From Amycolatopsis sp. DSM 110486 (GTDB lineage: Bacteria > Actinomycetota > Actinomycetes > Mycobacteriales > Pseudonocardiaceae): a stretch of DNA of 64,000 bases. Below, one piece after another: positions 32,904 through 41,083 of the stretch. The notes below the pieces were generated by a model. The model saw nothing but the letters and a program-made list of their open reading frames with translations, was not told the origin of the DNA and did no database searches. The translations under genes were made by a program, and so were the position numbers. The DNA lies in assembly GCF_019468465.1 (NCBI RefSeq), contig NZ_CP080519.1, forward strand, positions 6,193,001-6,257,000. Reading direction: 5' to 3'. Positions within the stretch are counted from its first letter, which is position 1. Every line of letters starts with the position of its first letter.

Positions 32904-34700
32904 TCAACGCTTGTAAAGCGCCTCGATGTCCGACGCGTAGTTCTTGTTCACCACGTTGCGCTTGAGCTTTAGCGAGGGCGTGATCTCGCCGTTCGCCTCG
33001 GTGAAGTCCTTGGCCAGCACGGTGAACTTCTTGATCGCCTCGGCGTGGGAGACCTGCTTGTTGGCCTCGTCGACCGCCGTCTGGATCTCCTTGAGCAGGT
33101 CCTGGTCGGCGGCCAGGTCGGAGACGGTGGCCTGCGCGGGCTTGCCGTGCTGGGTCTTCCAGGACGGGAAGAACTCCTCGTCGATCGTGACCAGCGCGGC
33201 GATGAACGGCCGCTGGTCGCCGACCACCATGGCCTGGCTGATCAGCGGTGAGGCCTTCATCGTGTCCTCGAGGCCCGACGGCGCGACGTTCTTGCCGCCG
33301 GCCGTCACGATGATCTCCTTCTTGCGGCCGGTGATCTTGAGGAAGCCCTCGTCGTCGAGCTCGCCGAGGTCGCCGGTGTGGAACCAGCCGTCGGTGAGCG
33401 ACTCGGCGGTCGCGGCGGCGTTGTTGTAGTACGCGCCGAACACGACGCTGCCCTTGAGCAAGATCTCGCCGTCTTCGGCGATGCGCACGGACGTGCCCGC
33501 GACGGGCTTGCCGACGGTGCCCACGCGGAACGCCGTCTTGGTGCTGACGGCCGCCGCGGCCGAGGTCTCGGTGAGGCCGTAGCCCTCGAACACCGGCACG
33601 CCGATGCCGCGGAAGAAGTGGGCCAGGCGCACGCCCAGCGGGGCGCCGCCGGACACCGCGGCGACACAGCGGCCGCCCAGCGCCGCGCGCAGCTTGCTGT
33701 ACACGAGCTTGTCGAACACCAGGTGCTTGGCGCGCAGCCCGAACGAGACGCTGCCTTTGTCCGTCGCCTGGCTGTACTCGACCGCGGTGGCCTCGGCGGC
33801 GTCGAAGATCTTGCCCTTGCCCTCGCTGTGGGCCTTCTGCTTGGCCGAGTTGTAGACCTTCTCGAACACGCGCGGCACGGCGACCACGAACGTCGGCCGG
33901 AACGTGCCGAGGTCCGCGACGAGGTTCTTCACGTCCGGCGTGTGGCCCAGCGTCACGCGGGCCGACAGCGCGGTCACGGCGATCGCGCGGGCCAGGATGT
34001 GGGCCAGCGGGAGGAAGCACAGCAGCGAGTTGCCCTGCTCCATGAGCTCGGGGAACGCCTCGATGTCGGCGCGGATCTCGGCCAGCAGGTTGCGGTGCGT
34101 CAGCTCGACGCCCTTCGGCCGGCCCGTGGTGCCCGAGGTGTAGACGATCGTGGCCAGCTCGCCCGCGCTGACCTCGCGGCGGCGCGCGTGCAGGTCCTCG
34201 TCGGTGACCTCGGCGCCGAGCGCGGTGAGCTCGTCGACCGCGGGGGAAGCGCCTTCGATCTGCCAGGTGTGGCGCAGCGTGGTGAGCCGGTCGCGGATCG
34301 CGTCCACGGACCCGTGGTGCGTGTCGGTCTCCACCAGCACGGCCTTGGCGGCCGAGTCGGACAGGATCCAATGCACCTGCTCGGGCGACGACGTCTCGTA
34401 GATCGGCACGGTGACGGCACCCGCGGCCCAGATCGCGAAGTCGATCAGCGTCCACTCGTAGCGGGTCTTCGACATCAACGCGACCCGGTCGCCGTGGCCG
34501 ATGCCGGCGGCGATCAGGCCCTTGGCGACGGCCGCGACCTGGTCGGCGAAGTCCTTGGCCGTCACGTCCAGCCAGGTGCCCTCCACCTGCCGGCGGAAGC
34601 TCACGACGTCGGAGAACCGCTCGGCGTTCGCCCAGACGACGTCGGCCAGGTTCTCGTCGTCGGTCACCGGCTTCCCGGCGGGGGCGCTGTATTCGCGCAC
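32904..34700 (-). CDS. fadD15: Long-chain fatty-acid-CoA ligase FadD15-like
   Basis: AMP-forming acyl-CoA synthetase of 598 aa. It activates long-chain fatty acids via acyl-AMP. It shows the P-loop YTSGTTGRPKG (187-197), the GYGLTETSA adenine-binding motif, the YNN...TGDLGELDDEGFLKITGRKKE linker region and a C-terminal lysine in LKLKRN. It matches M. tuberculosis FadD15 (Rv2187) in size. It is followed on the opposite strand by the same set of neighbours (SRPBCC proteins, ArsA-like ATPase), which supports orthology. The GTG start at 34700 has GGAGG 5 nt upstream. Confidence 0.92.
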   Translation of the reverse strand: MREYSAPAGKPVTDDENLADVVWANAERFSDVVSFRRQVEGTWLDVTAKDFADQVAAVAKGLIAAGIGHGDRVALMSKTRYEWTLIDFAIWAAGAVTVPIYETSSPEQVHWILSDSAAKAVLVETDTHHGSVDAIRDRLTTLRHTWQIEGASPAVDELTALGAEVTDEDLHARRREVSAGELATIVYTSGTTGRPKGVELTHRNLLAEIRADIEAFPELMEQGNSLLCFLPLAHILARAIAVTALSARVTLGHTPDVKNLVADLGTFRPTFVVAVPRVFEKVYNSAKQKAHSEGKGKIFDAAEATAVEYSQATDKGSVSFGLRAKHLVFDKLVYSKLRAALGGRCVAAVSGGAPLGVRLAHFFRGIGVPVFEGYGLTETSAAAAVSTKTAFRVGTVGKPVAGTSVRIAEDGEILLKGSVVFGAYYNNAAATAESLTDGWFHTGDLGELDDEGFLKITGRKKEIIVTAGGKNVAPSGLEDTMKASPLISQAMVVGDQRPFIAALVTIDEEFFPSWKTQHGKPAQATVSDLAADQDLLKEIQTAVDEANKQVSHAEAIKKFTVLAKDFTEANGEITPSLKLKRNVVNKNYASDIEALYKR

Positions 34701-34814
34701 GTGGACCTCCGTGTTCGACGCGTGCGGGGTTACCCGCCGGTCAACTTAGCTTGCCGTAGACCTTAAGACCACGCCGCGCCGACCCGCCGTACGAGGTCGT
34801 GACATTCTGCGCCT

Positions 34815-35243
34815 GTGAACCCCGGATCACCCGCTCTCGATCTCGTGGACGAGACCTTCATCGTGGTGCCGCCGAGCACGATCGCCGCGGCGTTCGCCGA
34901 CCCGGGCGCCTGGCGGCGGTATTGGCCGGACCTTTCCCTTCAGGTGTACACCGACCGTGGCGACAAGGGTTTGCGCTGGACCGTGACGGGTGCGCTCGTC
35001 GGTACGATGGAGGTCTGGCTGGAACCTGTGCTCGACGGCACCGTGCTGCACTACTTCCTGCGCGCGACGCCCGCCGGCCCCGGCGGTGCGCCGCGGACCC
35101 TGACTCCGCGTGAGCTGCGCCGGGAGTTCGACCGGCGGGCCCGCGCGGCGAAGCACCTCGCACTGGAGCTCAAGCACGTCCTCGAGGACGGGCGCGAGCC
35201 CGGGATCCCGCCGCGGGCCGAAGACCTTGAGACCACTGACTAG
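34815..35243 (+). CDS. SRPBCC-superfamily (polyketide cyclase-like) protein
   Basis: A 142-aa START/SRPBCC-fold protein with the typical N-terminal strand (VDETFIVVPPSTIAAAFADP) and an arginine-rich C-terminal helix (RREFDRRARAAKHLALELKHVL). Such folds bind hydrophobic ligands. It sits at the position of M. tuberculosis Rv2186c next to fadD15. The GTG start lacks a Shine-Dalgarno sequence; CATTCT ends 6 nt upstream. The ligand is unknown. Confidence 0.75.
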   Translation: MNPGSPALDLVDETFIVVPPSTIAAAFADPGAWRRYWPDLSLQVYTDRGDKGLRWTVTGALVGTMEVWLEPVLDGTVLHYFLRATPAGPGGAPRTLTPRELRREFDRRARAAKHLALELKHVLEDGREPGIPPRAEDLETTD

Positions 35244-35252
35244 GAGGGTCTT

Positions 35253-36047
35253 GTGCGGGTTCACGTCGTTTCGGACGTGCACGGCAATGCCGACGCGCTG
35301 AAGCGGGCGGGTGAAGGGGCCGACGCGCTGGTCGTGCTCGGCGACCTGCTGGACTTCGTCGACTACCGCGAGCACGACAAGGGCATCATGGGCGCCCTGT
35401 TCGGCGCGGACAAGGTGGCGCAGTTCGCGCGCCTGCGCCGCGAGGGCACGCGCGACGAGACCGTGGCCTACTCGCGCACGCTGTGGGCCACGCTCGACGA
35501 CCCGGCCTCGGCCGTGGACGAGGCCATGCGCGAGCAGTACGCCACGCTCTTCGCCTCGATGACCGCGCCGACCTACGCCACGCCCGGCAACGTCGACTCG
35601 CCCGACCTGTGGCCGGAGTTCGTCGGCGACGGCGTGCAGGTGCTCGACGGCGAGGTCACCACCATCGGCGGTCTGCGCTTCGGGTTCGTCGGGGGAGCGG
35701 TGCTGCCCGAAGGCGTGGTGCCGCGGCCGCGCAAGGGCGCCGCGTGGCGGCCCTACCTGCGGGCCCGCGAGGAGTTCGACGAGGGCGTGGCCAAGCTGTC
35801 GGACGTCGACGTGCTCTGCACGCACATCCCGCCGGCCGTGGCCGAGCTGACCTACGACGTGGTCGCGCGACGCGCCGAGCTGGGCTCGCGGTCGTTGCTG
35901 GAGCTCATCCGCGAGCAGCGGCCGCGCTGGTCGCTGTTCGGCCACGTGCACCAGCCGCTGGCCTCTCGGCGGCGGCTCGGTCACACCGAGTGCCGTAACG
36001 TGGGTCACTTCAAGGAGACCGGGCAGCCGTACGTGCTGCGCTGGTGA
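35253..36047 (+). CDS. Calcineurin-like metallophosphoesterase
   Basis: A 264-aa phosphoesterase with all metal-binding blocks: DVHGN (Asp8, His10), GDLLD, GN(V)D, the histidine of CTHIPP and GHVHQP near the C-terminus. It probably hydrolyses a phosphodiester or phosphomonoester in the cytosol. An insertion of about 60 residues after GDLLD is longer than in YfcE-type enzymes. The GTG at 35253 has GGAGGG. It is not part of the M. tuberculosis Rv2187-Rv2184c set, so it is an addition here. Confidence 0.85.
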   Translation: MRVHVVSDVHGNADALKRAGEGADALVVLGDLLDFVDYREHDKGIMGALFGADKVAQFARLRREGTRDETVAYSRTLWATLDDPASAVDEAMREQYATLFASMTAPTYATPGNVDSPDLWPEFVGDGVQVLDGEVTTIGGLRFGFVGGAVLPEGVVPRPRKGAAWRPYLRAREEFDEGVAKLSDVDVLCTHIPPAVAELTYDVVARRAELGSRSLLELIREQRPRWSLFGHVHQPLASRRRLGHTECRNVGHFKETGQPYVLRW

Positions 36048-36061
36048 CGCGACTCTCCGGC

Positions 36062-36067
36062 TACGCT
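36062..36067 (+). promoter_or_regulatory. -10 element TACGCT, probable leaderless SRPBCC gene
   Basis: TACGCT ends 7 nt before the ATG at 36075 and no Shine-Dalgarno sequence is seen. A promoter here would drive the downstream ArsA-like operon. Confidence 0.4.
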
Positions 36068-36074
36068 TCGTCCC

Positions 36075-36512
36075 ATGGCCGAGCAGTCCACGCAGTCCAT
36101 CGAGGTCGACGCCGAGCCCCAACGGGTGATGACGGTGATCGCCGACTTCCCCGCGTACCCGGAGTGGGCCAAGGCCGTCCAGGAGGTCGAGGTGCTGGGC
36201 ACCGACGACGCCGGGCGGGCCAAACAGGTGAAGCTGACCCTGGACGCCGGGCCGATCAAGGACGTCTACACGCTCGAGTACGACTGGGACGCGACCGGGC
36301 TCGGCGTGAGCTGGCGCCTGGTCAAGGGCCAGATGCAGAAGGCGCAGAACGGCCGCTACGCACTCGAAGCGCTGCGTGACGGGCGCACGAAGGTCACCTA
36401 CACGCTCTCGGTGGAGCTGGCGCTGCCGATGATCGGCCTGCTCCGGCGCAAGGCCGAGAAGATGGTGATGGACACCGCGCTCAAGGAGCTGAAGCGACGG
36501 GCCGAAGGCTAG
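36075..36512 (+). CDS. SRPBCC cyclase/dehydrase-like protein (Rv2185c-like)
   Basis: A 145-aa polyketide-cyclase/dehydrase-family protein, similar in length and motifs (FPAYPEWAKAVQEVEVL, LRRKAEKMVMDTALKELKRR) to M. tuberculosis TB16.3 (Rv2185c). It probably binds a lipid or other hydrophobic ligand. It is 5 bp upstream of the ArsA-like ATPase gene, the same order as in mycobacteria, which suggests a joint function. Confidence 0.82.
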   Translation: MAEQSTQSIEVDAEPQRVMTVIADFPAYPEWAKAVQEVEVLGTDDAGRAKQVKLTLDAGPIKDVYTLEYDWDATGLGVSWRLVKGQMQKAQNGRYALEALRDGRTKVTYTLSVELALPMIGLLRRKAEKMVMDTALKELKRRAEG

Positions 36513-36517
36513 GCGAC

Positions 36518-37678
36518 ATGCGGATCCTGCTGTTCACCGGCAAGGGGGGTGTCGGGAAGACCACGCTCGCCGCGGCCACCGCCACCGCGCTCGCCGGGCG
36601 CGGCAGGAAGACCCTCGTGGTCTCCACCGACCCGGCGCACTCCCTCGGCGACGCGTTCGGCGCGGCGCTGGGCGCGGAACCGTCCGAAGTGGACGTGCGC
36701 CGAGACGGCTCACCGGCCGGCCTCTGGGCTGCGCAGGTGGACTCCCGCGCGCTGGCCGACCGGACGTGGCACGAGCTGCGCGACCAGCTGCGGACGCTGC
36801 TGGTCGGCGCCGGGCTCGAGACGCTCGACGCCGAGGAGCTGACGGTGCTCCCGGGTGTCGACGAGCTGCTCGCCCTCGGCGAGGTGCAGCGGCTGGCCGG
36901 GCACGGGCCGTGGGACACCGTGGTGGTCGACTGCGGTCCGACCGCCGAGACGCTGCGCCTGCTGGCGTTGCCCGAGGCCGTCGCGGGGTACTTGAGCAAG
37001 GCCTACGGCGGCCGCGGCCGGGTCGCCGGTTCAGTGCGGCGTCTGGGCGCGCACCTGGACTCGCTGCGCGAGCTGCTCACCGACCCGTCCGTGACCACCG
37101 TGCGGCTGGTCCTCACACCGGAGCGCGTGGTCGTCGCGGAAGCCCGCCGCACGCTCACGTCGCTGGCCCTGCGCGGCATCGCCGTCGACGGCCTGATCGC
37201 CAACCGCCTCATGCCCGCGCCCGGGTTCTGGCGCGGTTCTGCGGCCACTTGGCTGCGCACGCGGCGCGCCCAGCAGGACACCGTCCTGGCCGAGCTCGCG
37301 GCCGCCGGGTTCGGACCGGCGGACCTCGCGCGCGTCGAGCACCGGGCGAGTGAACCGGTGGGCGCCGAGGCGCTCGCCGAGCTGGCCCGCGAGCTCTACG
37401 GCACGCGGGATCCCTTGTCCGGCACCGGAAAGCCTGTGACGCCGCTGCTGCAGGTGACGCCGGAGGCCGACGGTTTCCGGCTGCGTGTCGCGATCCCGCT
37501 GCAGCGGGAGGCCGACGTGGACCTCGCCCGCGTCGACGACGACCTGGCGATCACCGTGGACGGCTTCCGCAGGCTGATCGCCCTGCCGGAGACGCTGCGG
37601 CCGTGCCGGATCACCGGCGCGGAATCCGATGCGGGCGGCCTGGTCATCAGCCTGGCCGGGAACCGGGGTCGCGCGTGA
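36518..37678 (+). CDS. ArsA/GET3-like anion-pump-type ATPase (Rv2184c-like)
   Basis: A 386-aa SIMIBI-class ATPase with the deviant Walker A GKGGVGKTT (8-16), switch I STDPAHSLGD and switch II VVDCGPTAET. The C-terminal 90 residues resemble the ArsA-HSP20-like domain. There are no metal-binding cysteines like those of arsenite pumps and no arsB nearby, so arsenic transport is unlikely. A chaperone role for membrane or lipid-linked proteins, as in GET3, is possible. The stop overlaps the next GTG. Confidence 0.85.
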   Translation: MRILLFTGKGGVGKTTLAAATATALAGRGRKTLVVSTDPAHSLGDAFGAALGAEPSEVDVRRDGSPAGLWAAQVDSRALADRTWHELRDQLRTLLVGAGLETLDAEELTVLPGVDELLALGEVQRLAGHGPWDTVVVDCGPTAETLRLLALPEAVAGYLSKAYGGRGRVAGSVRRLGAHLDSLRELLTDPSVTTVRLVLTPERVVVAEARRTLTSLALRGIAVDGLIANRLMPAPGFWRGSAATWLRTRRAQQDTVLAELAAAGFGPADLARVEHRASEPVGAEALAELARELYGTRDPLSGTGKPVTPLLQVTPEADGFRLRVAIPLQREADVDLARVDDDLAITVDGFRRLIALPETLRPCRITGAESDAGGLVISLAGNRGRA

Positions 37679-38160
37679 GCGAACAGGACGAGCCCGGGTA
37701 CGCGGCCGAAGGCCTGCGGCTGGCAGAGGAGATCCGCCTGCTCGTGGAGCTGGTGGTCGAGCGCGCCGCGCCGTGGCTGGAAGGGCTGATGACCGCCGGG
37801 CACGGCCGCGACGAGGTCCACGAGCCGTCCCACGACACCGAGCCGGGCGCTGCGGGCACCGCGGGGACTGCGGGGTTTTCGGGGTGCGGCTGGTGCCCGT
37901 TGTGTGCGATCGTCGCCGTCGTGCGAGGTGAACGGCCGGAGTTCGCCGCCCGGCTGCTGGAGCAGGCGGCGCAGCTGGTGGCGTTGCTGCGGGCGGTGCT
38001 CGCGGACCGCTGGGAGCCCGACGAGGGTGTGCACATGCCGGGCTTTCGGCCCGCGCCCAGACCTGCGCCCAGCCCCGCGGACGACCCGGGAGCCGCCGCC
38101 CGGGTGCAGCACATCGCCGTCCGCAAGCGGGAAGACTGGCGGCCGGAGCAGGAGAACTGA
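37675..38160 (+). CDS. Small CxxCxxC protein (Rv2183c-like), unknown function
   Basis: A 161-aa protein with a helical N-terminal half and the compact cysteine cluster GCGWCPLC (Cys71, Cys74, Cys77), then a helix and a Pro-rich segment. The three cysteines spaced CxxCxxC suggest metal binding or a redox role; a fourth ligand is not obvious. It sits directly after the ArsA-like ATPase (GTGA overlap), as Rv2183c follows Rv2184c in M. tuberculosis, so it is a likely partner. Function unknown. Confidence 0.75.
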   Translation: MSEQDEPGYAAEGLRLAEEIRLLVELVVERAAPWLEGLMTAGHGRDEVHEPSHDTEPGAAGTAGTAGFSGCGWCPLCAIVAVVRGERPEFAARLLEQAAQLVALLRAVLADRWEPDEGVHMPGFRPAPRPAPSPADDPGAAARVQHIAVRKREDWRPEQEN

Positions 38161-39129
38161 GTGCTGACGATAGGGGTGGACGTCGGCGGCACGAGCGTGC
38201 GCGCCGGTGTGGTGGACGAGCGGGGATCGCTCCTGGACACCACACGCGTCGGGACACCGAGTGAGGAAAACGCGCTCGAGGACGCCATCGCCGGCGTCGT
38301 CGAGGACCTGCGCAACCGCCACGACGTCGCGGCCGTGGGCCTGGCCGTGGCCGGGTTCGTGGCGCGCGACCGCCGGTCGGTGATGTTCGCGCCGCACCTC
38401 GCGTGGCGCGACGCGCCGGTGGCCGACCGCATCGAGAAGCGCGTGGGCCTGCCGGTGACGCTGGAGCACGACGTGAACTCGGCCGTGGTCGGCGAGCACC
38501 GCTTCGGCGCGGCCCGCGGCGCGCAGGTGGCGGCGCTGGTCGCGCTCGGCACCGGCATCGGCGCCGGGCTGCTGCTCGACGGCGAGATCTACCGCGGCGC
38601 CTACGGCGTGGCCCCCGAGCTGGGCCACCTGACCGTGGTGCCGGGCGGACGCGCGTGCCCGTGCGGCAAGTACGGCTGCTGGGAGCGCTACTGCAGCGGC
38701 ACGGCGCTGGCCGCCACCGCCGTCGAGCTGCTGGCTCGCTACCCGGGCCGCTCCACGGTCCTTTCACGCGAGGTCGCGGGCGACCCGGGTTCGGTCACGG
38801 GCCGCCGCGTCGCCGGCGCCGCCCGCGACGGCGACCCCATCGCGTTGCGCGCGATGGCCGAGCTGGCCAAGTGGCTGGGCGAGGGCCTGGCGCTGGTCGC
38901 GGACGTGTTCGACCCCGAGATCATCGTGATCGGCGGCGGCGTGTCCGAGTCGGCGCCGCTGTTCCTCGACGAGGCGCGCGAGCACTACGCGGGCGCCATC
39001 ACGGGCGCGCGGTACCGGCCGCTGGCCCGCATCCGCACGGCTCACCTCGGCGACGACACGGCGATCGTCGGCGCCGCGGCGCTGGCTCTCGACGCGGCCA
39101 AGGCGCCGGTCGCCGAAGTCGCCGGCTGA
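38161..39129 (+). CDS. ROK-family glucokinase
   Basis: A 322-aa sugar kinase, probably ATP-dependent glucokinase. It has DVGGTSVR (7-14), the ATP-binding GTGIGAG, and the ROK zinc motif CPCGKYGCWE. The GTG at 38161 immediately follows the previous stop, with AGGAG 8 nt upstream, so it is co-transcribed with the ArsA-like genes. In Streptomyces a ROK glucokinase mediates carbon repression; the specificity here is inferred. It ends before a strong terminator. Confidence 0.88.
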   Translation: MLTIGVDVGGTSVRAGVVDERGSLLDTTRVGTPSEENALEDAIAGVVEDLRNRHDVAAVGLAVAGFVARDRRSVMFAPHLAWRDAPVADRIEKRVGLPVTLEHDVNSAVVGEHRFGAARGAQVAALVALGTGIGAGLLLDGEIYRGAYGVAPELGHLTVVPGGRACPCGKYGCWERYCSGTALAATAVELLARYPGRSTVLSREVAGDPGSVTGRRVAGAARDGDPIALRAMAELAKWLGEGLALVADVFDPEIIVIGGGVSESAPLFLDEAREHYAGAITGARYRPLARIRTAHLGDDTAIVGAAALALDAAKAPVAEVAG

Positions 39130-39164
39130 CGCTGTCGCCGGCTGACGCTCCCCGGACGCGGAAT

Positions 39165-39193
39165 TGCCCCAGCATCGTCGGGATGCTGGGGCA
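39165..39193 (+). terminator. Terminator hairpin after glucokinase gene
   Basis: TGCCCCAGCATC (39165-39176) pairs perfectly with GATGCTGGGGCA (39182-39193) around a 5-nt loop. It lies between convergent genes and may serve both. Confidence 0.75.
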
Positions 39194-39208
39194 CTTCCAC
39201 CGCAACGG

Positions 39209-39376
39209 TCAGAGGCGTTCCAGGAACGCCCGCCACGCCTCCCCGGCGATCAGCAGGGAGCCGCCATCGCGGTCCTTGGAGTCGCGCACACCGGCCTCTT
39301 CGGACAGCGTGCGCACCTCGACGCACTCGCCCTGTTGGCCGCTGTACGACGACGTCCGCCAAGCACCTTCGTTCAT
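39209..39376 (-). CDS. DUF397 small protein
   Basis: A 55-aa protein, starting MNEGAWRTSSYSG and containing CVEV, VRDSKD and WRAFL. This is the DUF397 pattern (W.KSSYSG...CVEVA...VRDSK....L......W..F). DUF397 proteins are the small partners encoded after XRE/DUF5753 regulators in actinomycetes. Several such pairs affect development or antibiotic production. The ATG overlaps the regulator TGA (ATGA), so the pair is translationally coupled. Confidence 0.85.
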   Translation of the reverse strand: MNEGAWRTSSYSGQQGECVEVRTLSEEAGVRDSKDRDGGSLLIAGEAWRAFLERL

Positions 39377-40212
39377 CCCGTTCGCTCCAACTCATCCGCG
39401 ATTTTCGCGATAGCGCGCACCGAAGCGACCGCGCCCATCGCGTCACGACGAATCCTGTCCGCCGCTTCCACGTAGTCTTTCACGTCGCGGGTATTGGTCA
39501 GCGTTGTTGACGAGCGGTACTGCTCGACATGGACCACCGTCGCCGAATCCGAGCGGATGACGACGAATCCGCCTTCTCTCGCCGGGTGATAGCCCAGCCG
39601 GAAGGGCAGAAGCTGAATGGAGATGTGGGGCAACTCGGCCACCTCGCAAAGATCGCGGAGCTGCCTCACCGCCACCTCGGGCGGGCATGCCGGGTACCGG
39701 ATCGCCTGCTCACCGATGACCGTTTCGAACCGGGTGCTGCCGTCGAGGTACCTCTTCCGCCGAGCCATCCGAAGTTCGAGCTTGCTGTCGAGTTCGGTTT
39801 CCGGCATGTCGCCGTCGACCATCATCACGCGGGTGTAGTCGCGGATCTGCAATGGCCCGGGGATCAACGAGGGTTGATAGGCGAAGATGTCATTTGCGAC
39901 CGATTCGTACTCGGCGACCACGGCGAGGTCCCGGGCGATGCCGGGGATCAGCCAGTTCGGGTCCGTTCCGTCGCGGAAGAGCCGAAGGGCCTGACTGGTC
40001 TCCTCGCTCGTGGCGCCGGTGACCGTCAGGGTTCGCTCCAGCTCGGACTGTTCCTCGAAGCCGAGTTCTCCGCGCTCACGGCGCGAGATGTGTGAGTGCG
40101 ACCGGTTCACCAGTTCCGCGACTTGCGGCTGAGTGAGACCGGCACGCTTGCGAATCCTGCGCAACAGTACGCCGAGTTCGACCTGCCGGGGTGTCGCACG
40201 TGTGCTGGGCAT
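39373..40212 (-). CDS. XRE-family regulator with DUF5753 (Scr1-type) domain
   Basis: A 279-aa regulator. The N-terminal HTH_XRE (about 10-65) reads LRRIRKRAGLTQPQVAELVNRSHSHISRRERGE. The rest is the DUF5753 domain, with YQPSLIPGPLQIRDYTRV, AIRYPACPP and LPFRLGYHPAREGGFVVI. It forms a pair with the DUF397 gene behind it. The ATG at 40212 is chosen because TAGGGT ends 6 nt upstream (leaderless). The gene is divergent from the zinc-finger gene at 40343, and the shared region carries palindromes containing TGTGCATGC that may be its operators. Targets unknown. Confidence 0.88.
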   Translation of the reverse strand: MPSTRATPRQVELGVLLRRIRKRAGLTQPQVAELVNRSHSHISRRERGELGFEEQSELERTLTVTGATSEETSQALRLFRDGTDPNWLIPGIARDLAVVAEYESVANDIFAYQPSLIPGPLQIRDYTRVMMVDGDMPETELDSKLELRMARRKRYLDGSTRFETVIGEQAIRYPACPPEVAVRQLRDLCEVAELPHISIQLLPFRLGYHPAREGGFVVIRSDSATVVHVEQYRSSTTLTNTRDVKDYVEAADRIRRDAMGAVASVRAIAKIADELERTG

Positions 40213-40218
40213 GCACAA

Positions 40219-40224
40219 ACCCTA
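40219..40224 (-). promoter_or_regulatory. -10 element TAGGGT, probable leaderless XRE regulator gene
   Basis: On the minus strand TAGGGT is followed by 6 nt and then the ATG at 40212; no Shine-Dalgarno sequence is present. Confidence 0.45.
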
Positions 40225-40276
40225 TCAGTAAGTGTGCACCCCAATCGGGTGCATGTACCGGTAAAACCTTGCCAGT

Positions 40277-40288
40277 TGTGCATGCACA
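40277..40288. promoter_or_regulatory. Palindrome TGTGCATGCACA, candidate operator
   Basis: A perfect 12-bp palindrome in the divergent XRE/zinc-finger promoter region. The half sequence GCATGCACAA recurs at 40209-40218 over the regulator start, and GTGTGCACC / GGGTGCATG lie in between (40233-40255). Repeated related half sites suggest autoregulation by the XRE protein. Confidence 0.45.
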
Positions 40289-40342
40289 TAAGAAACTCAT
40301 CACGAGCAAAGAAATAGCGGTTGATCACCCGGGGAGGGCTTC

Positions 40343-40606
40343 ATGTACGTGTGGCAGCAGGCGGAAGGACAGCGTCACGCGAGAGCGGCCGTGCACTTCG
40401 GCTCGCTCGACGCCGGGGCGACGTTCGCCGCCTTGTGCGGTTCGGAGCCGACCGTCGGGGAGAACGACATCCACAGCCCCGGCAAACCCTGGCTCGACCC
40501 GACCTGCCCGAGCTGCGACACGGCGTTCCGCCGCGCGCTGGGCATTCCCTCCCCGCGCCCGGACGCCACGCCGCGCGCGGCCGGACTCTCGAAAGCTCGG
40601 GGCTGA
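40343..40606 (+). CDS. Small zinc-finger-like protein
   Basis: An 87-aa protein with His18, Cys32, Cys55 and Cys58 in the arrangement H-x13-C...CPSC, a pattern seen in small actinobacterial zinc-ribbon-like proteins near XRE/DUF397 pairs. No enzymatic motif. The ATG has GGGGAGGG upstream. It is divergent from the XRE regulator and probably co-transcribed with the next gene (3 bp between). Function unknown. Confidence 0.7.
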   Translation: MYVWQQAEGQRHARAAVHFGSLDAGATFAALCGSEPTVGENDIHSPGKPWLDPTCPSCDTAFRRALGIPSPRPDATPRAAGLSKARG

Positions 40607-40609
40607 CCC

Positions 40610-41023
40610 ATGACCGCACGACTCCGCGTCGCCGGCGAAGACCCGCGGGACGACCCCGGTGCCGCCGCATGTGACGCCACGAGCAGCTCTCCGGACGCAC
40701 CACCGACTGGGGACGCCTCGACCCCTGTCGCCACGTCGGGTGGCGGCAGGGCAACCGTGTCCCGGGGCACTCGTGAACCCCGGCCGAGTGCCCCGGGACT
40801 CACCACCGGTGACCAGCGCATGCTGCAGGAACTCCTGGACACGGCCGACTCCGTGACCTACGGCCTGTCGATGCGCCTCGCGGGAGTCGTTTGGCGGCTC
40901 AGGGAGAACCGGCCGCCGACGAGACTCGAACTGGAAGTCCTCCGCAAGCGCGCGGGCCGGCTGAAGGACAACCTCGACGCCTGCACGGCGTTCGTCGCGG
41001 AGCGGTTCGGCGAACGCGGCTGA
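40610..41023 (+). CDS. Hypothetical protein
   Basis: A 137-aa protein that I do not recognise. The first 60 residues are Asp/Ser/Thr/Pro-rich and probably disordered. The last 75 form helices (MLQELLDTADSVTYGLSMRLAGVVWRLRENRP, RLELEVLRKRAGRLKDNLDACTAFV) that may make a coiled coil. It starts 3 bp after the zinc-finger gene, so the two probably form an operon. Confidence 0.6.
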   Translation: MTARLRVAGEDPRDDPGAAACDATSSSPDAPPTGDASTPVATSGGGRATVSRGTREPRPSAPGLTTGDQRMLQELLDTADSVTYGLSMRLAGVVWRLRENRPPTRLELEVLRKRAGRLKDNLDACTAFVAERFGERG

Positions 41024-41083
41024 CGATCACAGTCGTCCACCAGGAGGCTGCGTCCGGCGGGCTTCCTGTGGAAGGCTGGCCGG

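Noticed and set aside
36518..37678. Arsenical pump ATPase as literal function
   Set aside because: No arsenite-binding cysteines and no arsB/arsR neighbours; synteny points to the mycobacterial ArsA-like protein of unknown role.
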